Source: Verrucomicrobia bacterium Tous-C9LFEB
GTDB lineage: Bacteria; Acidobacteriota; Terriglobia; Terriglobales; Acidobacteriaceae
Reading direction: 5' to 3'
Length of the DNA stretch: 58,368 nt
Assembly: GCA_903970445.1 (NCBI GenBank)
Contig: CAJCIP010000068.1
Span: forward strand, 1 to 58,368
In this document: one piece after another, positions 43,839 to 53,437 of the stretch
Layout: each line of letters begins with the position of its first letter
How positions within the stretch are numbered: position 1 is the first letter of the stretch
The notes under the pieces: generated by a model
The model's input: the letters and a program-made list of their open reading frames with translations, nothing else
What the model was told of the DNA's origin: nothing
Databases searched by the model: none
Program-made: the position numbers and the translations under genes

Positions 43839-45425
43839 TTGATATCTGCAGCTCAAACGTTCGTTAGACACGCACGTATCTTCATCCTTGCCATAAGGCG
43901 CATGGGCTGCACGTGCGTTGTCTTCTTCAGTTTGCTGAACGCGACTGCGGGCAGGGCAGCGGCACAGCTCGGCGGCGCGTCTGCAAACAGTGGACCCACT
44001 CAGGCCGCGCAGGTTCCGCTTTCCGGGCGTGGCAACGCCGGCAATACCGTAGTCGTCGACCAGCAGACGCTGCCGTCGACTCCTACCGGCTCAGTCAACG
44101 TCATCAACAGCACCGTGACGATCCAGGGAACGTACATGGGTGGAGTTCCCGCAGGCACGCTGAAAGATGGAGTGCTGCAGTTGACGCTCGCGGATGCGCT
44201 CGCGATGGGACTGAAGCAGAACCTGGGAGGGCTGGCGCAGACTGCGGCAGTGCAACAGGCGAAGGGTCAGCGGGATGTTGCCCGCAGCCAACTGCTGCCA
44301 CAGCTGAATACGACTGTCGCGGAGTCTTTTGAGCGGATCAATCTGCGGACCGAAGGCGTGTCGCTTCCGCAGGTTTCGACTTCGGTGCAGTTCAACTACT
44401 ACGACGCGCGTGTGCGGTTGAATCAATCTGTCTTCGATCTCGTGCGCATCCGCAATCTGCATGGCGCAACGGAGAACGTGCGAACAACGATTCGCGCAGC
44501 GCGAAATGCGCGCGATCTTGTTGTGCTCGCTGTTGCGGGCTCGTACTTGCAACTGATTTCTACGCAGGCGCGTGCCGCCGCAGCCGCGGCGCAGGTCGAG
44601 ACGTCGCGCACCGTAGCGAAGCAGGCCGCCGACCGCTTCAGCGCGGGTTTGGCAACACGCGTGGATGCCATGCGCGCGCAAGTACAGCTGCAAACGGAGC
44701 AGGAACGTCTGCGGTCGCTGCAGGCCGACTTTGCAACGCAGAAGCTGAAGCTCTCGCGCCTCATTGGGCTACCGCTTGGCCAAAAGCTGAGCCCAGCGGA
44801 CGATTATCCATTTACCCCGCTCGATGGTGTCACGGTGGAGTCATCGCTGGATCGTGCGTTTCATGACCGCAGCGACCTGCAGGCAGCGGACTCCGCACTC
44901 AAAGTAGCAGACGAAGCCGTGAAAGCCGCGCACGCGGAACACTTGCCCACGCTGGCGATCAACGGTGATTTCGGCGCGGCTGGAACAACGCCCACGAACC
45001 ATTCGACCGGCGTATACACAGCTACCGGAACGCTGCTCGTCCCTATCTTTGAAGGCGGCCGGATACACGGAGATGAAGAGCAGGCCAGGGCCGCGCAGAA
45101 GCAGCGCAAAGCTGAACTGGAAGACACCCGCGCGCAGGTTGACCAGGACGTCCGGCAGTCCTTCATCGACCTCGATGCCGCGGCGGACCAGGTGTTGGTA
45201 TCCAGGAGCAATGTCGATCTTTCGCACGCTTCTTTGCAGCAGTCGACCGACCGCTTTATCGCAGGCGTCACGAACACCGTGGAAGTGGTGCAGGCAGAAC
45301 AAGCCGTCGTGCAGGCAGATGACGATTACGTCACTGCCGTGTACACGCATAACCTCGCCAAGATTTCACTGGCCCGCGCGATGGGCGATGCCGAACAAAT
45401 GTTGCCGCAACTTCTGAGGAAATAG
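43839..45425 (+). CDS. TolC family outer-membrane efflux protein
   Basis: A 528-residue outer-membrane factor. The start is uncertain: TTG at 43839 has GAGGA (43825-43829) upstream, and an ATG at 43902 gives a shorter signal peptide (MGCTCVVFFSLLNATAG). The mature protein has two OEP-type repeats of long helices: LADALAMGLKQNLGGLAQTAA, then LPQLNTTVAESFE, and VDQDVRQSFIDLDAAADQVL with HLPTLAINGDFGAAG (short landmarks). It opens a three-gene tripartite pump with the following HlyD and MFS genes, spaced 3 and 25 nt. Confidence 0.85.
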   Translation: MISAAQTFVRHARIFILAIRRMGCTCVVFFSLLNATAGRAAAQLGGASANSGPTQAAQVPLSGRGNAGNTVVVDQQTLPSTPTGSVNVINSTVTIQGTYMGGVPAGTLKDGVLQLTLADALAMGLKQNLGGLAQTAAVQQAKGQRDVARSQLLPQLNTTVAESFERINLRTEGVSLPQVSTSVQFNYYDARVRLNQSVFDLVRIRNLHGATENVRTTIRAARNARDLVVLAVAGSYLQLISTQARAAAAAAQVETSRTVAKQAADRFSAGLATRVDAMRAQVQLQTEQERLRSLQADFATQKLKLSRLIGLPLGQKLSPADDYPFTPLDGVTVESSLDRAFHDRSDLQAADSALKVADEAVKAAHAEHLPTLAINGDFGAAGTTPTNHSTGVYTATGTLLVPIFEGGRIHGDEEQARAAQKQRKAELEDTRAQVDQDVRQSFIDLDAAADQVLVSRSNVDLSHASLQQSTDRFIAGVTNTVEVVQAEQAVVQADDDYVTAVYTHNLAKISLARAMGDAEQMLPQLLRK

Positions 45426-45428
45426 TCG

Positions 45429-46889
45429 ATGCAAGAATTACCGTCTCCTGATCCGCAACGCCAATTGCCGCCGGGGTTGCCAGACGCGCAGGGCGATCTC
45501 GCCATGCGCATGCTTTATGAAGAGCAGGCACGGCTCCGCGCCGAGCTGGAACGCGTGCGCGAGCAGCAGGATAAGCAATTGCAAAAAGACGATGACAAGA
45601 AGAAGGGTGCCGAAGACGGCGAAGAAGGTGGAGACGAGGAGCAGGGCGAAGACGAGCAGAAGGAGAAGAAGAAGGATGCCAGGCCCAAGCCTCCGCTGAA
45701 AACGCGTCTCATTTCATCCGTGAAGAGTCATCCCGTCGGTTGGTTCTTCGGGATCGTTGGTTTGATTTTGCTGATCATCGTTGGCATCTGGTTGTACTTC
45801 TATCTCACCAGCTTCACCAACACAGATGACGCTTTCATCGACGGCCACACCGATCCGATTGCACCGCGCATCAGCGGCATCGTTGCTGCGGTGTATGTCG
45901 AGAACACGAACAAGGTGCGGAAGGGGCAACTGCTTGTCCAGTTGGACCCTCGTGACAATCAGGTGTCGAAGGAGCAGGCCGCCGCGAACTACGAGCAGGC
46001 GAAGGCAAGCACGCGTGCGCAGGAGCCGAACGTGCCCATCACCGCGACGGATCAATCGACGCAGGTGATCAACACGGACTACAACGTGGTGAGCGCGGAA
46101 GCCAACGTCGCCGCGAGCAAGGAGCGCTACAAGTCGGCACTGGCGGACCTGCAACAGGCCGAGGCTACTCGGGACAACGCCGCTCGCGAAGAAGAGCGCT
46201 ATCGCTTGCTTGTTGAGAAAGAAGAAGTCTCGCGCGAGCAGTATGACCAGATGGCCACGCAGGAGCGAGCGGATGCGGCAATTGTCGCTTCGCGTCGCGA
46301 GACAGCAGAAGCGGCAGGGAAGGCCGTCACCCAGGCGGAGGCCCAGCTGGGCACTGCACGGCAACAGCATCAGCAAGCGAAGGCGAACCTTCCGCGGCAA
46401 GTGGCCATGCAGCACGAGACACTGATACAGCGGAAGGCCAGTGAGCTTGCGGCGAAGGCCCAGGCTGATCAGGCTGAGCTGAACCTGCAGTACACACGCA
46501 TCTACGCGCCTGAGGACGGCATCATCGGGGACAAGCAGGTGCAGGTAGCATCGCAGGTTGCGGCGGGCCAGGAGATGTTCGCACTCACGCAGACGAACGA
46601 TATTTGGGTGACGGCGAACTTCAAAGAAACGCAGATTCAGAAAATGCGGCCAGGGCAATCTGTCACGATCCACGTCGATGCACTCAGCCTGGATTTCCAA
46701 GGGTATGTGGAAGCTTTGCCGGGCGCGAGCGGTGCTGTCTACAGCCTGCTGCCGCCGGAAAATGCGACGGGCAATTACGTCAAAGTTGTGCAGCGGCTTC
46801 CGGTGCGCATACGGTTCCGTCCGAATCAGCCGGGTGCGGAGCGGCTCGCGCCGGGCATGTCCGTCGAGCCCAAGGTCTGGCTGAAGTGA
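45429..46889 (+). CDS. HlyD/EmrA-type membrane fusion protein with long charged N-terminus
   Basis: A 486-residue periplasmic adaptor. The first 95 residues are cytoplasmic and extremely charged (coiled-coil-like EEQARLRAELERVREQQ, then Lys/Glu-rich KKKGAEDGEEGGDEE), which is far longer than in EmrA. One membrane helix (about residues 103-125) follows, then the biotinyl-lipoyl lobe (GHTDPIAPRISGIV, GQLLVQLDPRD), a helical hairpin (residues 180-330) and the closing beta barrel (PEDGIIGDKQVQVASQV). It lies 3 nt after the TolC stop. Confidence 0.9.
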   Translation: MQELPSPDPQRQLPPGLPDAQGDLAMRMLYEEQARLRAELERVREQQDKQLQKDDDKKKGAEDGEEGGDEEQGEDEQKEKKKDARPKPPLKTRLISSVKSHPVGWFFGIVGLILLIIVGIWLYFYLTSFTNTDDAFIDGHTDPIAPRISGIVAAVYVENTNKVRKGQLLVQLDPRDNQVSKEQAAANYEQAKASTRAQEPNVPITATDQSTQVINTDYNVVSAEANVAASKERYKSALADLQQAEATRDNAAREEERYRLLVEKEEVSREQYDQMATQERADAAIVASRRETAEAAGKAVTQAEAQLGTARQQHQQAKANLPRQVAMQHETLIQRKASELAAKAQADQAELNLQYTRIYAPEDGIIGDKQVQVASQVAAGQEMFALTQTNDIWVTANFKETQIQKMRPGQSVTIHVDALSLDFQGYVEALPGASGAVYSLLPPENATGNYVKVVQRLPVRIRFRPNQPGAERLAPGMSVEPKVWLK

Positions 46890-46914
46890 TGCCCCGCCTT
46901 ATGGAGCGCGCCTG

Positions 46915-48477
46915 ATGCCCGGCGGTGCAAAACAGTGGAAGCCAAAGGCGAACCCCTGGCTGATCGCGGTCGCAGTCATGATTGCCACGTTCATGGAAGT
47001 CATGGACACGAGCATCGCCAGCGTCGCTGTGCCCTATATCGCCGGCAGCACCGCTTCCACAACGGATGAGGCGGAGTGGGTGCTCACGGTGTACCTGGTG
47101 GCCAATGCTCTGTTTCTGCCATCGAGCAACTACTTAGCCGAAAAGTTTGGCCGGAAACGCTTTCTGATGGCGTCGATCGGTGTGTTTACGTTCGCCTCGT
47201 TCCTCTGCGGCATCGCACCCTCGCTGGGCTTCATCCTCTTCGCGCGGGCGCTGCAGGGTGCGGGCGGCGGCGCGCTGCAGCCGCTCTCGCAAGCAATCCT
47301 GATTGAAAGTTTCCCCGAAGAAAAGCAGGGTCTCGCGCTCGGCCTTTACGCCCTGGGAGTGGTGTTGGCGCCTGTCATCGGCCCGGCCTTCGGTGGATAC
47401 CTCACCGATGCTTTCTCGTGGCGCTGGGCCTTCTACATCAACATTCCCGTCGGCATCCTTGCGCTTCTGCTACAGGCGAAAGTGCTGGAAGACCCGCCGC
47501 GATTCAGGCATGCAAAGCCCGGGAAGTTTGACGGCATTGGCTTTGGTTTACTGGCAATCTGGATTGCTTCCCTGCAGTTCATTCTGGACAAGGGCCAGGA
47601 AGACGATTGGTTTGGCAACAAGCTCATTTGCTGGGCCGCAGCCTTTGTCGTGACCGGGTTCATCGCGTTCCTGATTCACGAATTTACGCACAAGAAGCCG
47701 CTCGTCGACCTTCGTGCGTTGGCCAACCGGAACCTTGCTATCGGATGTGGGCTGGTGTTTGCATTGGGCGGCGTGCTGTATGGCTTGACCACCATCCTCC
47801 CGGTCTTTTACCAGACGCTACTGGGCTATAGCGCTACAGCAGCGGGCCTTGCGGTGAGCCCACGCGGCCTGGGCTCGGTCGCCGCGTCCGTTCTCGTTGG
47901 CATTCTCGTTTCGAAAATGGACCCGCGCAAGATCGTGGCCGCAGGCTTCGCTGTGCTTGGGCTTTCAGGTCTATGGATGGGCAGTCTCACGCTCGACATC
48001 TCGCCGAACAGCCTCTTCTGGCCAATCACTGTGAGTGGCTTGGCGCTCGCCATGATCTTCGTTCCCCTGTCAAAGGTGGCGCTCGGCACGCTCAAGCCTG
48101 CTGAGACCGGAAATGCAAGCGGCATCTTCAACTTCATGCGAAATATCGGTGGAAGCATCGGCATTTCCGCGGCGAACACCATCTCAGAGCGACACTTTCA
48201 GAGTCACCGGAACGAAAACGTGCATTGGCTCAGTGGGGCAAGCTATCTTTTGCGCCGTCAGCTGAACGCCTTAACCCAGCGCATGTCCCTGCACGCTGGA
48301 CCGCACACAGCCACGCTGCGCGCCTACTCCATCACCAACTCCTCATTGAATAGCCAGGCGCAGCTCTGGGCTTACGTCGATGTGCTGCGTTACTTCGCAC
48401 TATTGAGCGCGATATGTGTCCCGCTCGCGTTCTTGCTCAAGAAGCCAAAAGCGGGCGGTACCCCAGCAGCGGGTTGA
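46915..48477 (+). CDS. DHA2 family MFS drug transporter (EmrB-like)
   Basis: A 520-residue transporter with 14 predicted helices, the DHA2 hallmark. Landmarks: AVMIATFMEVMDTSIASVAVPY, the loop motif NYLAEKFGRKRFL and ALQGAGGGALQPLSQAI (landmarks AEKFGRKRF and GAGGGALQPL), motif C ALGVVLAPVIGPAFGGYL, and RWAFYINIPVG. It completes the tripartite pump with the adaptor and TolC genes; such pumps export hydrophobic drugs or weak acids. Regulation is not readable; no local TetR or MarR gene is present. Confidence 0.92.
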   Translation: MPGGAKQWKPKANPWLIAVAVMIATFMEVMDTSIASVAVPYIAGSTASTTDEAEWVLTVYLVANALFLPSSNYLAEKFGRKRFLMASIGVFTFASFLCGIAPSLGFILFARALQGAGGGALQPLSQAILIESFPEEKQGLALGLYALGVVLAPVIGPAFGGYLTDAFSWRWAFYINIPVGILALLLQAKVLEDPPRFRHAKPGKFDGIGFGLLAIWIASLQFILDKGQEDDWFGNKLICWAAAFVVTGFIAFLIHEFTHKKPLVDLRALANRNLAIGCGLVFALGGVLYGLTTILPVFYQTLLGYSATAAGLAVSPRGLGSVAASVLVGILVSKMDPRKIVAAGFAVLGLSGLWMGSLTLDISPNSLFWPITVSGLALAMIFVPLSKVALGTLKPAETGNASGIFNFMRNIGGSIGISAANTISERHFQSHRNENVHWLSGASYLLRRQLNALTQRMSLHAGPHTATLRAYSITNSSLNSQAQLWAYVDVLRYFALLSAICVPLAFLLKKPKAGGTPAAG

Positions 48478-48547
48478 CGGGCTTTTGTTCATTTTTGGCC
48501 AATAACTTTGCCAGCGCATGAGGTGCGCCAGTAAAGTGTACGCAAGC

Positions 48548-50836
48548 ATGCACACGTCTTTCCCGGTTTTCTCTCTCGCACGTTCAATCGTTTGTCTTGC
48601 AGTTCTGGCACCGTTTGCTGCCACTACACTTGCTGCTCAACAGCCGCCCTCCGATGCGGAGGTGAACCGCTTCGTCGACTCACTGATGAGCAAGATGTCG
48701 CTGCAGGACAAAATTAATCAGATGGAGCAGACAGCAGGTCAGTCTTTCTCGACTCCGCCGGCCAAGGCTGAGGAACTGGCTCGTACGGGAACGGGAAGCT
48801 TTCTCTTCTTTACCGATCCGATACGCATTAATGAACTGCAGAAGATCGCAGTGACGCAGTCGCGCCTGCACATTCCTTTGCTCTTCGGTTACGACGTGAT
48901 TCATGGCTTCAGCACGATTGCGCCGATCCCGCTGGCGATGTCGTCTTCTTGGGATCCGGCGCTCGTTACACGCACGCAAGCGATGGCAGCGAAGGAAGCA
49001 CGTGCAGCCGGCATCCAATGGGCATTCGCGCCAATGGTCGACATCGCTCGCGACGCGCGCTGGGGACGCATCATGGAGAGCGCGGGAGAAGATCCTTACC
49101 TTGGCGAACAGATGGCGGCCGCGCAGGTGCACGGTTTCCAGGGGGACTACATCGGCAGCCCGGACCATCTTCTTGCTTCCGTGAAGCATTTTGCGGGTTA
49201 CGGCGCCGCCGTTGGTGGGCGCGACTACGACAGCGCCGACATTTCTGACGAGCTGCTGCATAACGTCTACCTGCGCCCATACAAGGCGGGCGTGGATGCA
49301 GGCACCGCGACAATCATGTCAGCGTACATGGACCTCAATAGCGTTCCCGCCACGGGAAACAAGTGGCTGCTGCAGGACGTATTGCGGGACGAGTGGGGCT
49401 TCAAGGGCTTCGTGGTCAGCGACTGGGAATCCGTAAAGAATCTTCAGACCCACGGCTTCGCGGCAAGTCCTCTGGATGCCGCGCAACGCGCTGTAAACGC
49501 CGGAGTAAACATGGAGATGACCAGCTCCACCTATCGCGACAACCTTGCCGCTGCAGTGACGAGCGGAACGGTGACTGAGGCGGCCATCGACAGCCTGGTG
49601 CGGCCCATCCTCGCGATGAAGTACCGCTTGGGACTCTTCACGAATCCGTACGTCGACATGGACAAGTTCCATCGCGTTACCGGCTCGCCCGAGCAGCGCA
49701 ACGCTTCGCGCATCGCGGCCGAACAGACGGCTGTCCTGCTCCGTAACGAAGAAAACCTGCTTCCGCTACATAAGGACCTTCGTTCCATTGCCGTGATCGG
49801 GCAGCTTGCCGACAGCAAGGTGGACACGCTTGGATCATGGTCCATTCATGGTGACCGCGAGCACGTTGTCACAATCGCGCAGGGTCTTCGTGAAGCGCTG
49901 CCGAATGTGAAGGTGACATTCGCGACAGGCGTCGAAATTGAGCGCGGGCATCCCACCATTTTTGACGAGCAGTTCCCACAAACGCAGCCGACGCTGTTGA
50001 CGCCTGCGGCACGCGAGCAGGCATTTCAGCAGGCCGTAAGCGCAGCACGAGACGCCGACATATCTGTGATGGTGTTGGGCGAAGCACAGTCGATGAACGG
50101 CGAACGCGCCTCACGCGCCAGCCTCTCTTTACCCGGAGATCAGGAGAAGCTACTGGAAACGATTGTCGCGCTCGGCAAGCCGGTGGTGTTGGTGGTGATG
50201 ACCGGCCGCCCGCTCGACATCACATGGGCTTCCACGCATGTTCCGGCAATCCTGAACGTCTGGTATCCGGGGTCGGAAGGCGGCCACGCCGTCGCGAACC
50301 TGTTGACCGGAGCAGTTAACCCGAGTGGTCATCTGCCTCTTACATGGCCACGTTCTGCCGGGCAGGAGCCGCTGTTCTACAACACTAATCTCACCCAGAT
50401 TCCCGATGACACGGCTCACCGCTATTGGGACATGCCAAGCCTGCCGCTGTATCCATTTGGCTATGGCCTGACTTATTCGAGCTTCGACGTAAGCGACCTG
50501 AAGCTCGCCTCGCCGAGTGTTTCTAGAGAAGGCACCGTGCGGGTCAGCGTCACTCTGAAGAACACATCGTCGGTCCCCGGCGCTGAGGTTGTGCAACTCT
50601 ACACACATCAACGCGCCGGTAGCGCTTCGCGTCCTGTGCGCGAACTGAAAGCCTTCAAAAAGGTGACTGTACCGGCAAACGGATTGCAAACGTTGGAACT
50701 GACCGTGAAAGCTGACGACCTGTCCTTCTGGAGCCCGGCGCTGCATCACCGGGTGCTCGAGCCGGGAACCTTCGATATCTGGGTCGGCACCGACTCGACG
50801 GCGACGTTGCACACGACCTTCGAGCTGACCAAATAG
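48548..50836 (+). CDS. bglX: Exported beta-glucosidase, GH3 family (BglX-like)
   Basis: A 762-residue GH3 enzyme with a Sec signal peptide (residues 1-29, cleavage near TLAAQQ). The catalytic nucleophile is the Asp in GFVVSDWES within the first (alpha/beta)8 domain; the second domain includes LPGDQEKLLETI and WYPGSEGGHAVANLLTG, and a fibronectin-like C-terminal domain starts near YSSFDVSDLKL. Hydrolyses beta-linked glucosides in the periplasm. Start ATG 48548 chosen over 48518 because it places the signal peptide correctly. It is in a single-gene unit between the pump operon and the helicase. Confidence 0.92.
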   Translation: MHTSFPVFSLARSIVCLAVLAPFAATTLAAQQPPSDAEVNRFVDSLMSKMSLQDKINQMEQTAGQSFSTPPAKAEELARTGTGSFLFFTDPIRINELQKIAVTQSRLHIPLLFGYDVIHGFSTIAPIPLAMSSSWDPALVTRTQAMAAKEARAAGIQWAFAPMVDIARDARWGRIMESAGEDPYLGEQMAAAQVHGFQGDYIGSPDHLLASVKHFAGYGAAVGGRDYDSADISDELLHNVYLRPYKAGVDAGTATIMSAYMDLNSVPATGNKWLLQDVLRDEWGFKGFVVSDWESVKNLQTHGFAASPLDAAQRAVNAGVNMEMTSSTYRDNLAAAVTSGTVTEAAIDSLVRPILAMKYRLGLFTNPYVDMDKFHRVTGSPEQRNASRIAAEQTAVLLRNEENLLPLHKDLRSIAVIGQLADSKVDTLGSWSIHGDREHVVTIAQGLREALPNVKVTFATGVEIERGHPTIFDEQFPQTQPTLLTPAAREQAFQQAVSAARDADISVMVLGEAQSMNGERASRASLSLPGDQEKLLETIVALGKPVVLVVMTGRPLDITWASTHVPAILNVWYPGSEGGHAVANLLTGAVNPSGHLPLTWPRSAGQEPLFYNTNLTQIPDDTAHRYWDMPSLPLYPFGYGLTYSSFDVSDLKLASPSVSREGTVRVSVTLKNTSSVPGAEVVQLYTHQRAGSASRPVRELKAFKKVTVPANGLQTLELTVKADDLSFWSPALHHRVLEPGTFDIWVGTDSTATLHTTFELTK

Positions 50837-50972
50837 CGCGCCCGCAAAAGCGTGACAATGCCTCGGCAACCCACATGGCCTTTCTGCTGTGTGTGGAAGA
50901 TTTGAAACGCGATCGCTTTGTGCGAGACACTGAGGCTGACGGCTTCACTTTTCCTTCGCCGCAACACAGCGC

Positions 50973-53126
50973 TTGATTCGCTCCCCACAACTCGACGCTG
51001 AAACCGAAGAGCAAGGGTCGGACTGCGCCGGCGCGGCAAGACTGCCAACGTTGCACCAGTTCTTTTCGCCCGGTGGCCTGCTGGCGAAGTCGAGCCTTGC
51101 CTTCGAGCACCGGCCAGGCCAATACGCCATGGCAAAGGAGATCGAGCAAGCCTTTGCCGACCGCAGGAACCTGATTGTGGAGGCAGGCACCGGCACCGGC
51201 AAAACTCTTGCCTATCTGCTGCCCGCGATACGGCGGGCGCAAGCAGAAAAGCAGCGCATCATCATCAGCACAGGAACGAAGAACCTGCAGGAGCAGCTCT
51301 ACTTCAAGGACATTCCTTTCCTCGAGTCGCTGCTCGGACCGCTACGCGTCTGCTACATGAAAGGACGCGCGAACTATCTTTGCAAGCAGAAGCTTTATGC
51401 GCTGCGCGACAATCCCATTCTCTCCGGGCTGGACGACATCGCGCAGTTTCACGCGATCCTTCAGTGGGAGCGCACCACCGCAACGGGCGACCGCGCGGAA
51501 GTGAATGCCCTGCCGGAAAACTCTGCGCTATGGCACAAGCTGGATGCCCGCAGCGAAGTCTGTCTTGGGCAAACATGCCCCAACTGGGAGCAGTGCTACA
51601 TCACGACGATGCGGCGAAAGGCGCTGGAGTCGGACATCGTCATCGTCAATCATCATCTGTTCTTTGCCGACCTCAGCATCAAGCAGCAGGCCGCGGGCGC
51701 ACCCGACGCCGGCATTTTGCCTGAGGCCGCGGCTGTCATCTTCGATGAGGCACACGAACTTGAAGACGTGGCGAGCCAATACTTCGGCATTGCGTTGTCG
51801 AATGCCCGCTTCGACGAGCTCGCGCGTGACACCGAGTCCATGCTGCGAGCGAAGCAGGCAAGCTCATCGGGAGTCGAGAGCGCGACTGCGACCTTGCGCG
51901 AACGATCGAAGCTGTTCTTCGGCTCTCTCCCCGTAGGTCCTTCGCATCTCGGTCGACTTGAGTTCAGCGATCGCGCAGATTTCCTCGAAGTGCGCGGCGA
52001 CGCCTACCTCGGAGCCACGAACGCGTTGCAGCGGCTTGAAGGAGAGCTGGAGCGGCTGCGCGAAGTGGAAGAGGCTTCGGGTCTGCGCAAGCGCGCAACC
52101 GACATTCGCCAGCACATGAAGTTCCTGCTCGAGTCAGAAGACCGCAACACAGTTTTCTGGATCGAACGGCGAGCGACCAGCAATCTGCGCAACGCCGCGC
52201 GCAATCAACCGCGCCCCACATCGCTGGTCGAAGCCGATGTGCTGGCTTCGCGCACCGAACACACCTCCGCGCCTCTGCTACAGGCCTTCAGTACGCATCT
52301 GCAAGCAACGCCAATCGATGTTTCAACCCTGCTCGCCGAAACACTGTTCGCGAATTACTCGAGCGTGATCTTAACCTCAGCGACACTCACGGTCGCGAAC
52401 GCGCAGGGACAGCCGAGCTTCGACCATCTGAAGAAGCGCCTCGGGGTACCGTTCCCGAAGGAGCTCATCGTCCCGAGCCACTTTGATTACAGCAAGCAGG
52501 CGTTGCTCTATTTGCCACCCACGATGCCTGATCCGCGCCACCCCGACTTCATCGCTCAGGCCACAGAGAAGGTTCGCCGGGTGCTTGAGATCACGCGCGG
52601 CCGCGCTTTCTGTCTCTTCACCAGCTACGCGCAGATGCGCGAGCTGCACGACCGCCTGCTGGCCGAAGTTCCGTTTCCCTTGCTGATGCAAGGCTCCGCG
52701 CCACGCCACGTTCTCCTCCAGCAGTTCCGAGAGACGCCGAACGCCGTGCTCTTCGGCACAAGTTCTTTCTGGCAGGGCGTGGACGTACAGGGCGAGCAAC
52801 TCAGCTGCGTGATCGTCGACAAGCTTCCCTTTGCCGTTCCGACTGATCCGATCATGAAAGCGAGGACGGAAGCGATCTCGGCGGCAGGCGGCAACGCGTT
52901 CAACGACCTCCAAATTCCGCAGGCGGTGATCGCGCTGAAGCAGGGCTTCGGCAGGCTGATACGCTCGCTCACGGATCGCGGTGTGCTGATGCTGCTCGAC
53001 CCGCGGATTCGCACGACGCGCTACGGAAAAGTTTTTCTGGAGTCGTTGCCGCCATATCGACGCACCGACGATATTCGTGACGTGCAAAGCTTCTTCGAAC
53101 AAGAAGTGCCCGTTCCTCTAAACTGA
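50973..53126 (+). CDS. DinG/XPD-type ATP-dependent DNA helicase
   Basis: A 717-residue superfamily 2 helicase. Walker A is EAGTGTGKTLAYLLP, motif II is FDEAHEL, and the Fe-S cluster cysteines occur in SEVCLGQTCPNWEQCY with an upstream Cys (YLCKQKLY). Later motifs GRAFCLFTSYAQMRE and GTSSFWQGVDVQGEQLSCV (landmarks LFTSYAQM and SFWQGVDV) and QGFGRLIRS complete the helicase core. Removes R-loops and D-loops or repairs damaged DNA. The TTG start at 50973 is the longest option and lacks a clear ribosome site. A small membrane-protein gene follows after 7 nt. Confidence 0.9.
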   Translation: MIRSPQLDAETEEQGSDCAGAARLPTLHQFFSPGGLLAKSSLAFEHRPGQYAMAKEIEQAFADRRNLIVEAGTGTGKTLAYLLPAIRRAQAEKQRIIISTGTKNLQEQLYFKDIPFLESLLGPLRVCYMKGRANYLCKQKLYALRDNPILSGLDDIAQFHAILQWERTTATGDRAEVNALPENSALWHKLDARSEVCLGQTCPNWEQCYITTMRRKALESDIVIVNHHLFFADLSIKQQAAGAPDAGILPEAAAVIFDEAHELEDVASQYFGIALSNARFDELARDTESMLRAKQASSSGVESATATLRERSKLFFGSLPVGPSHLGRLEFSDRADFLEVRGDAYLGATNALQRLEGELERLREVEEASGLRKRATDIRQHMKFLLESEDRNTVFWIERRATSNLRNAARNQPRPTSLVEADVLASRTEHTSAPLLQAFSTHLQATPIDVSTLLAETLFANYSSVILTSATLTVANAQGQPSFDHLKKRLGVPFPKELIVPSHFDYSKQALLYLPPTMPDPRHPDFIAQATEKVRRVLEITRGRAFCLFTSYAQMRELHDRLLAEVPFPLLMQGSAPRHVLLQQFRETPNAVLFGTSSFWQGVDVQGEQLSCVIVDKLPFAVPTDPIMKARTEAISAAGGNAFNDLQIPQAVIALKQGFGRLIRSLTDRGVLMLLDPRIRTTRYGKVFLESLPPYRRTDDIRDVQSFFEQEVPVPLN

Positions 53127-53133
53127 AGAAGCG

Positions 53134-53379
53134 ATGGGCCGCAACCTCTACATACTTGCTGCAACGCTGGGCTGTCTGGCGATCGTTGCTGCGTTATTGT
53201 CGTTCACGAACATCGCGGAGCAGCCTGGTTCACCTGGTGATTCTTCGCTATGGCGAACGACGGGTATTGCGCTCTTTGTGGTTTCGCTGGTCATCGCGTT
53301 GGGCGGCGCACTCTCCTCGCTTTTTGAGCAGGCCGCGCGCAGAGCAGAAGACCAGCGCGCGAACAAGCGCCGCCGCTAG
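53134..53379 (+). CDS. Small membrane protein, unknown
   Basis: An 81-residue protein with two hydrophobic helices (about residues 5-26 and 43-65) and a positively charged tail (AARRAEDQRANKRRR), so the C-terminus is probably cytosolic. It begins 7 nt after the helicase stop and likely shares its transcript. I recognise no family. Confidence 0.65.
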   Translation: MGRNLYILAATLGCLAIVAALLSFTNIAEQPGSPGDSSLWRTTGIALFVVSLVIALGGALSSLFEQAARRAEDQRANKRRR

Positions 53380-53400
53380 GCACTCGGTACAATGAGTTTT

Positions 53401-53415
53401 GGCGCACTGTGCGCC
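53401..53415. repeat. Palindrome before queD
   Basis: GGCGCAC-T-GTGCGCC is a perfect 15-nt palindrome 23 nt upstream of the queD ATG and 22 nt past the previous stop. It could be a protein-binding site or a short hairpin in the queD leader; nothing further is visible. Confidence 0.4.
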
Positions 53416-53437
53416 GCGATTGGAGCTGCACCCTCGC

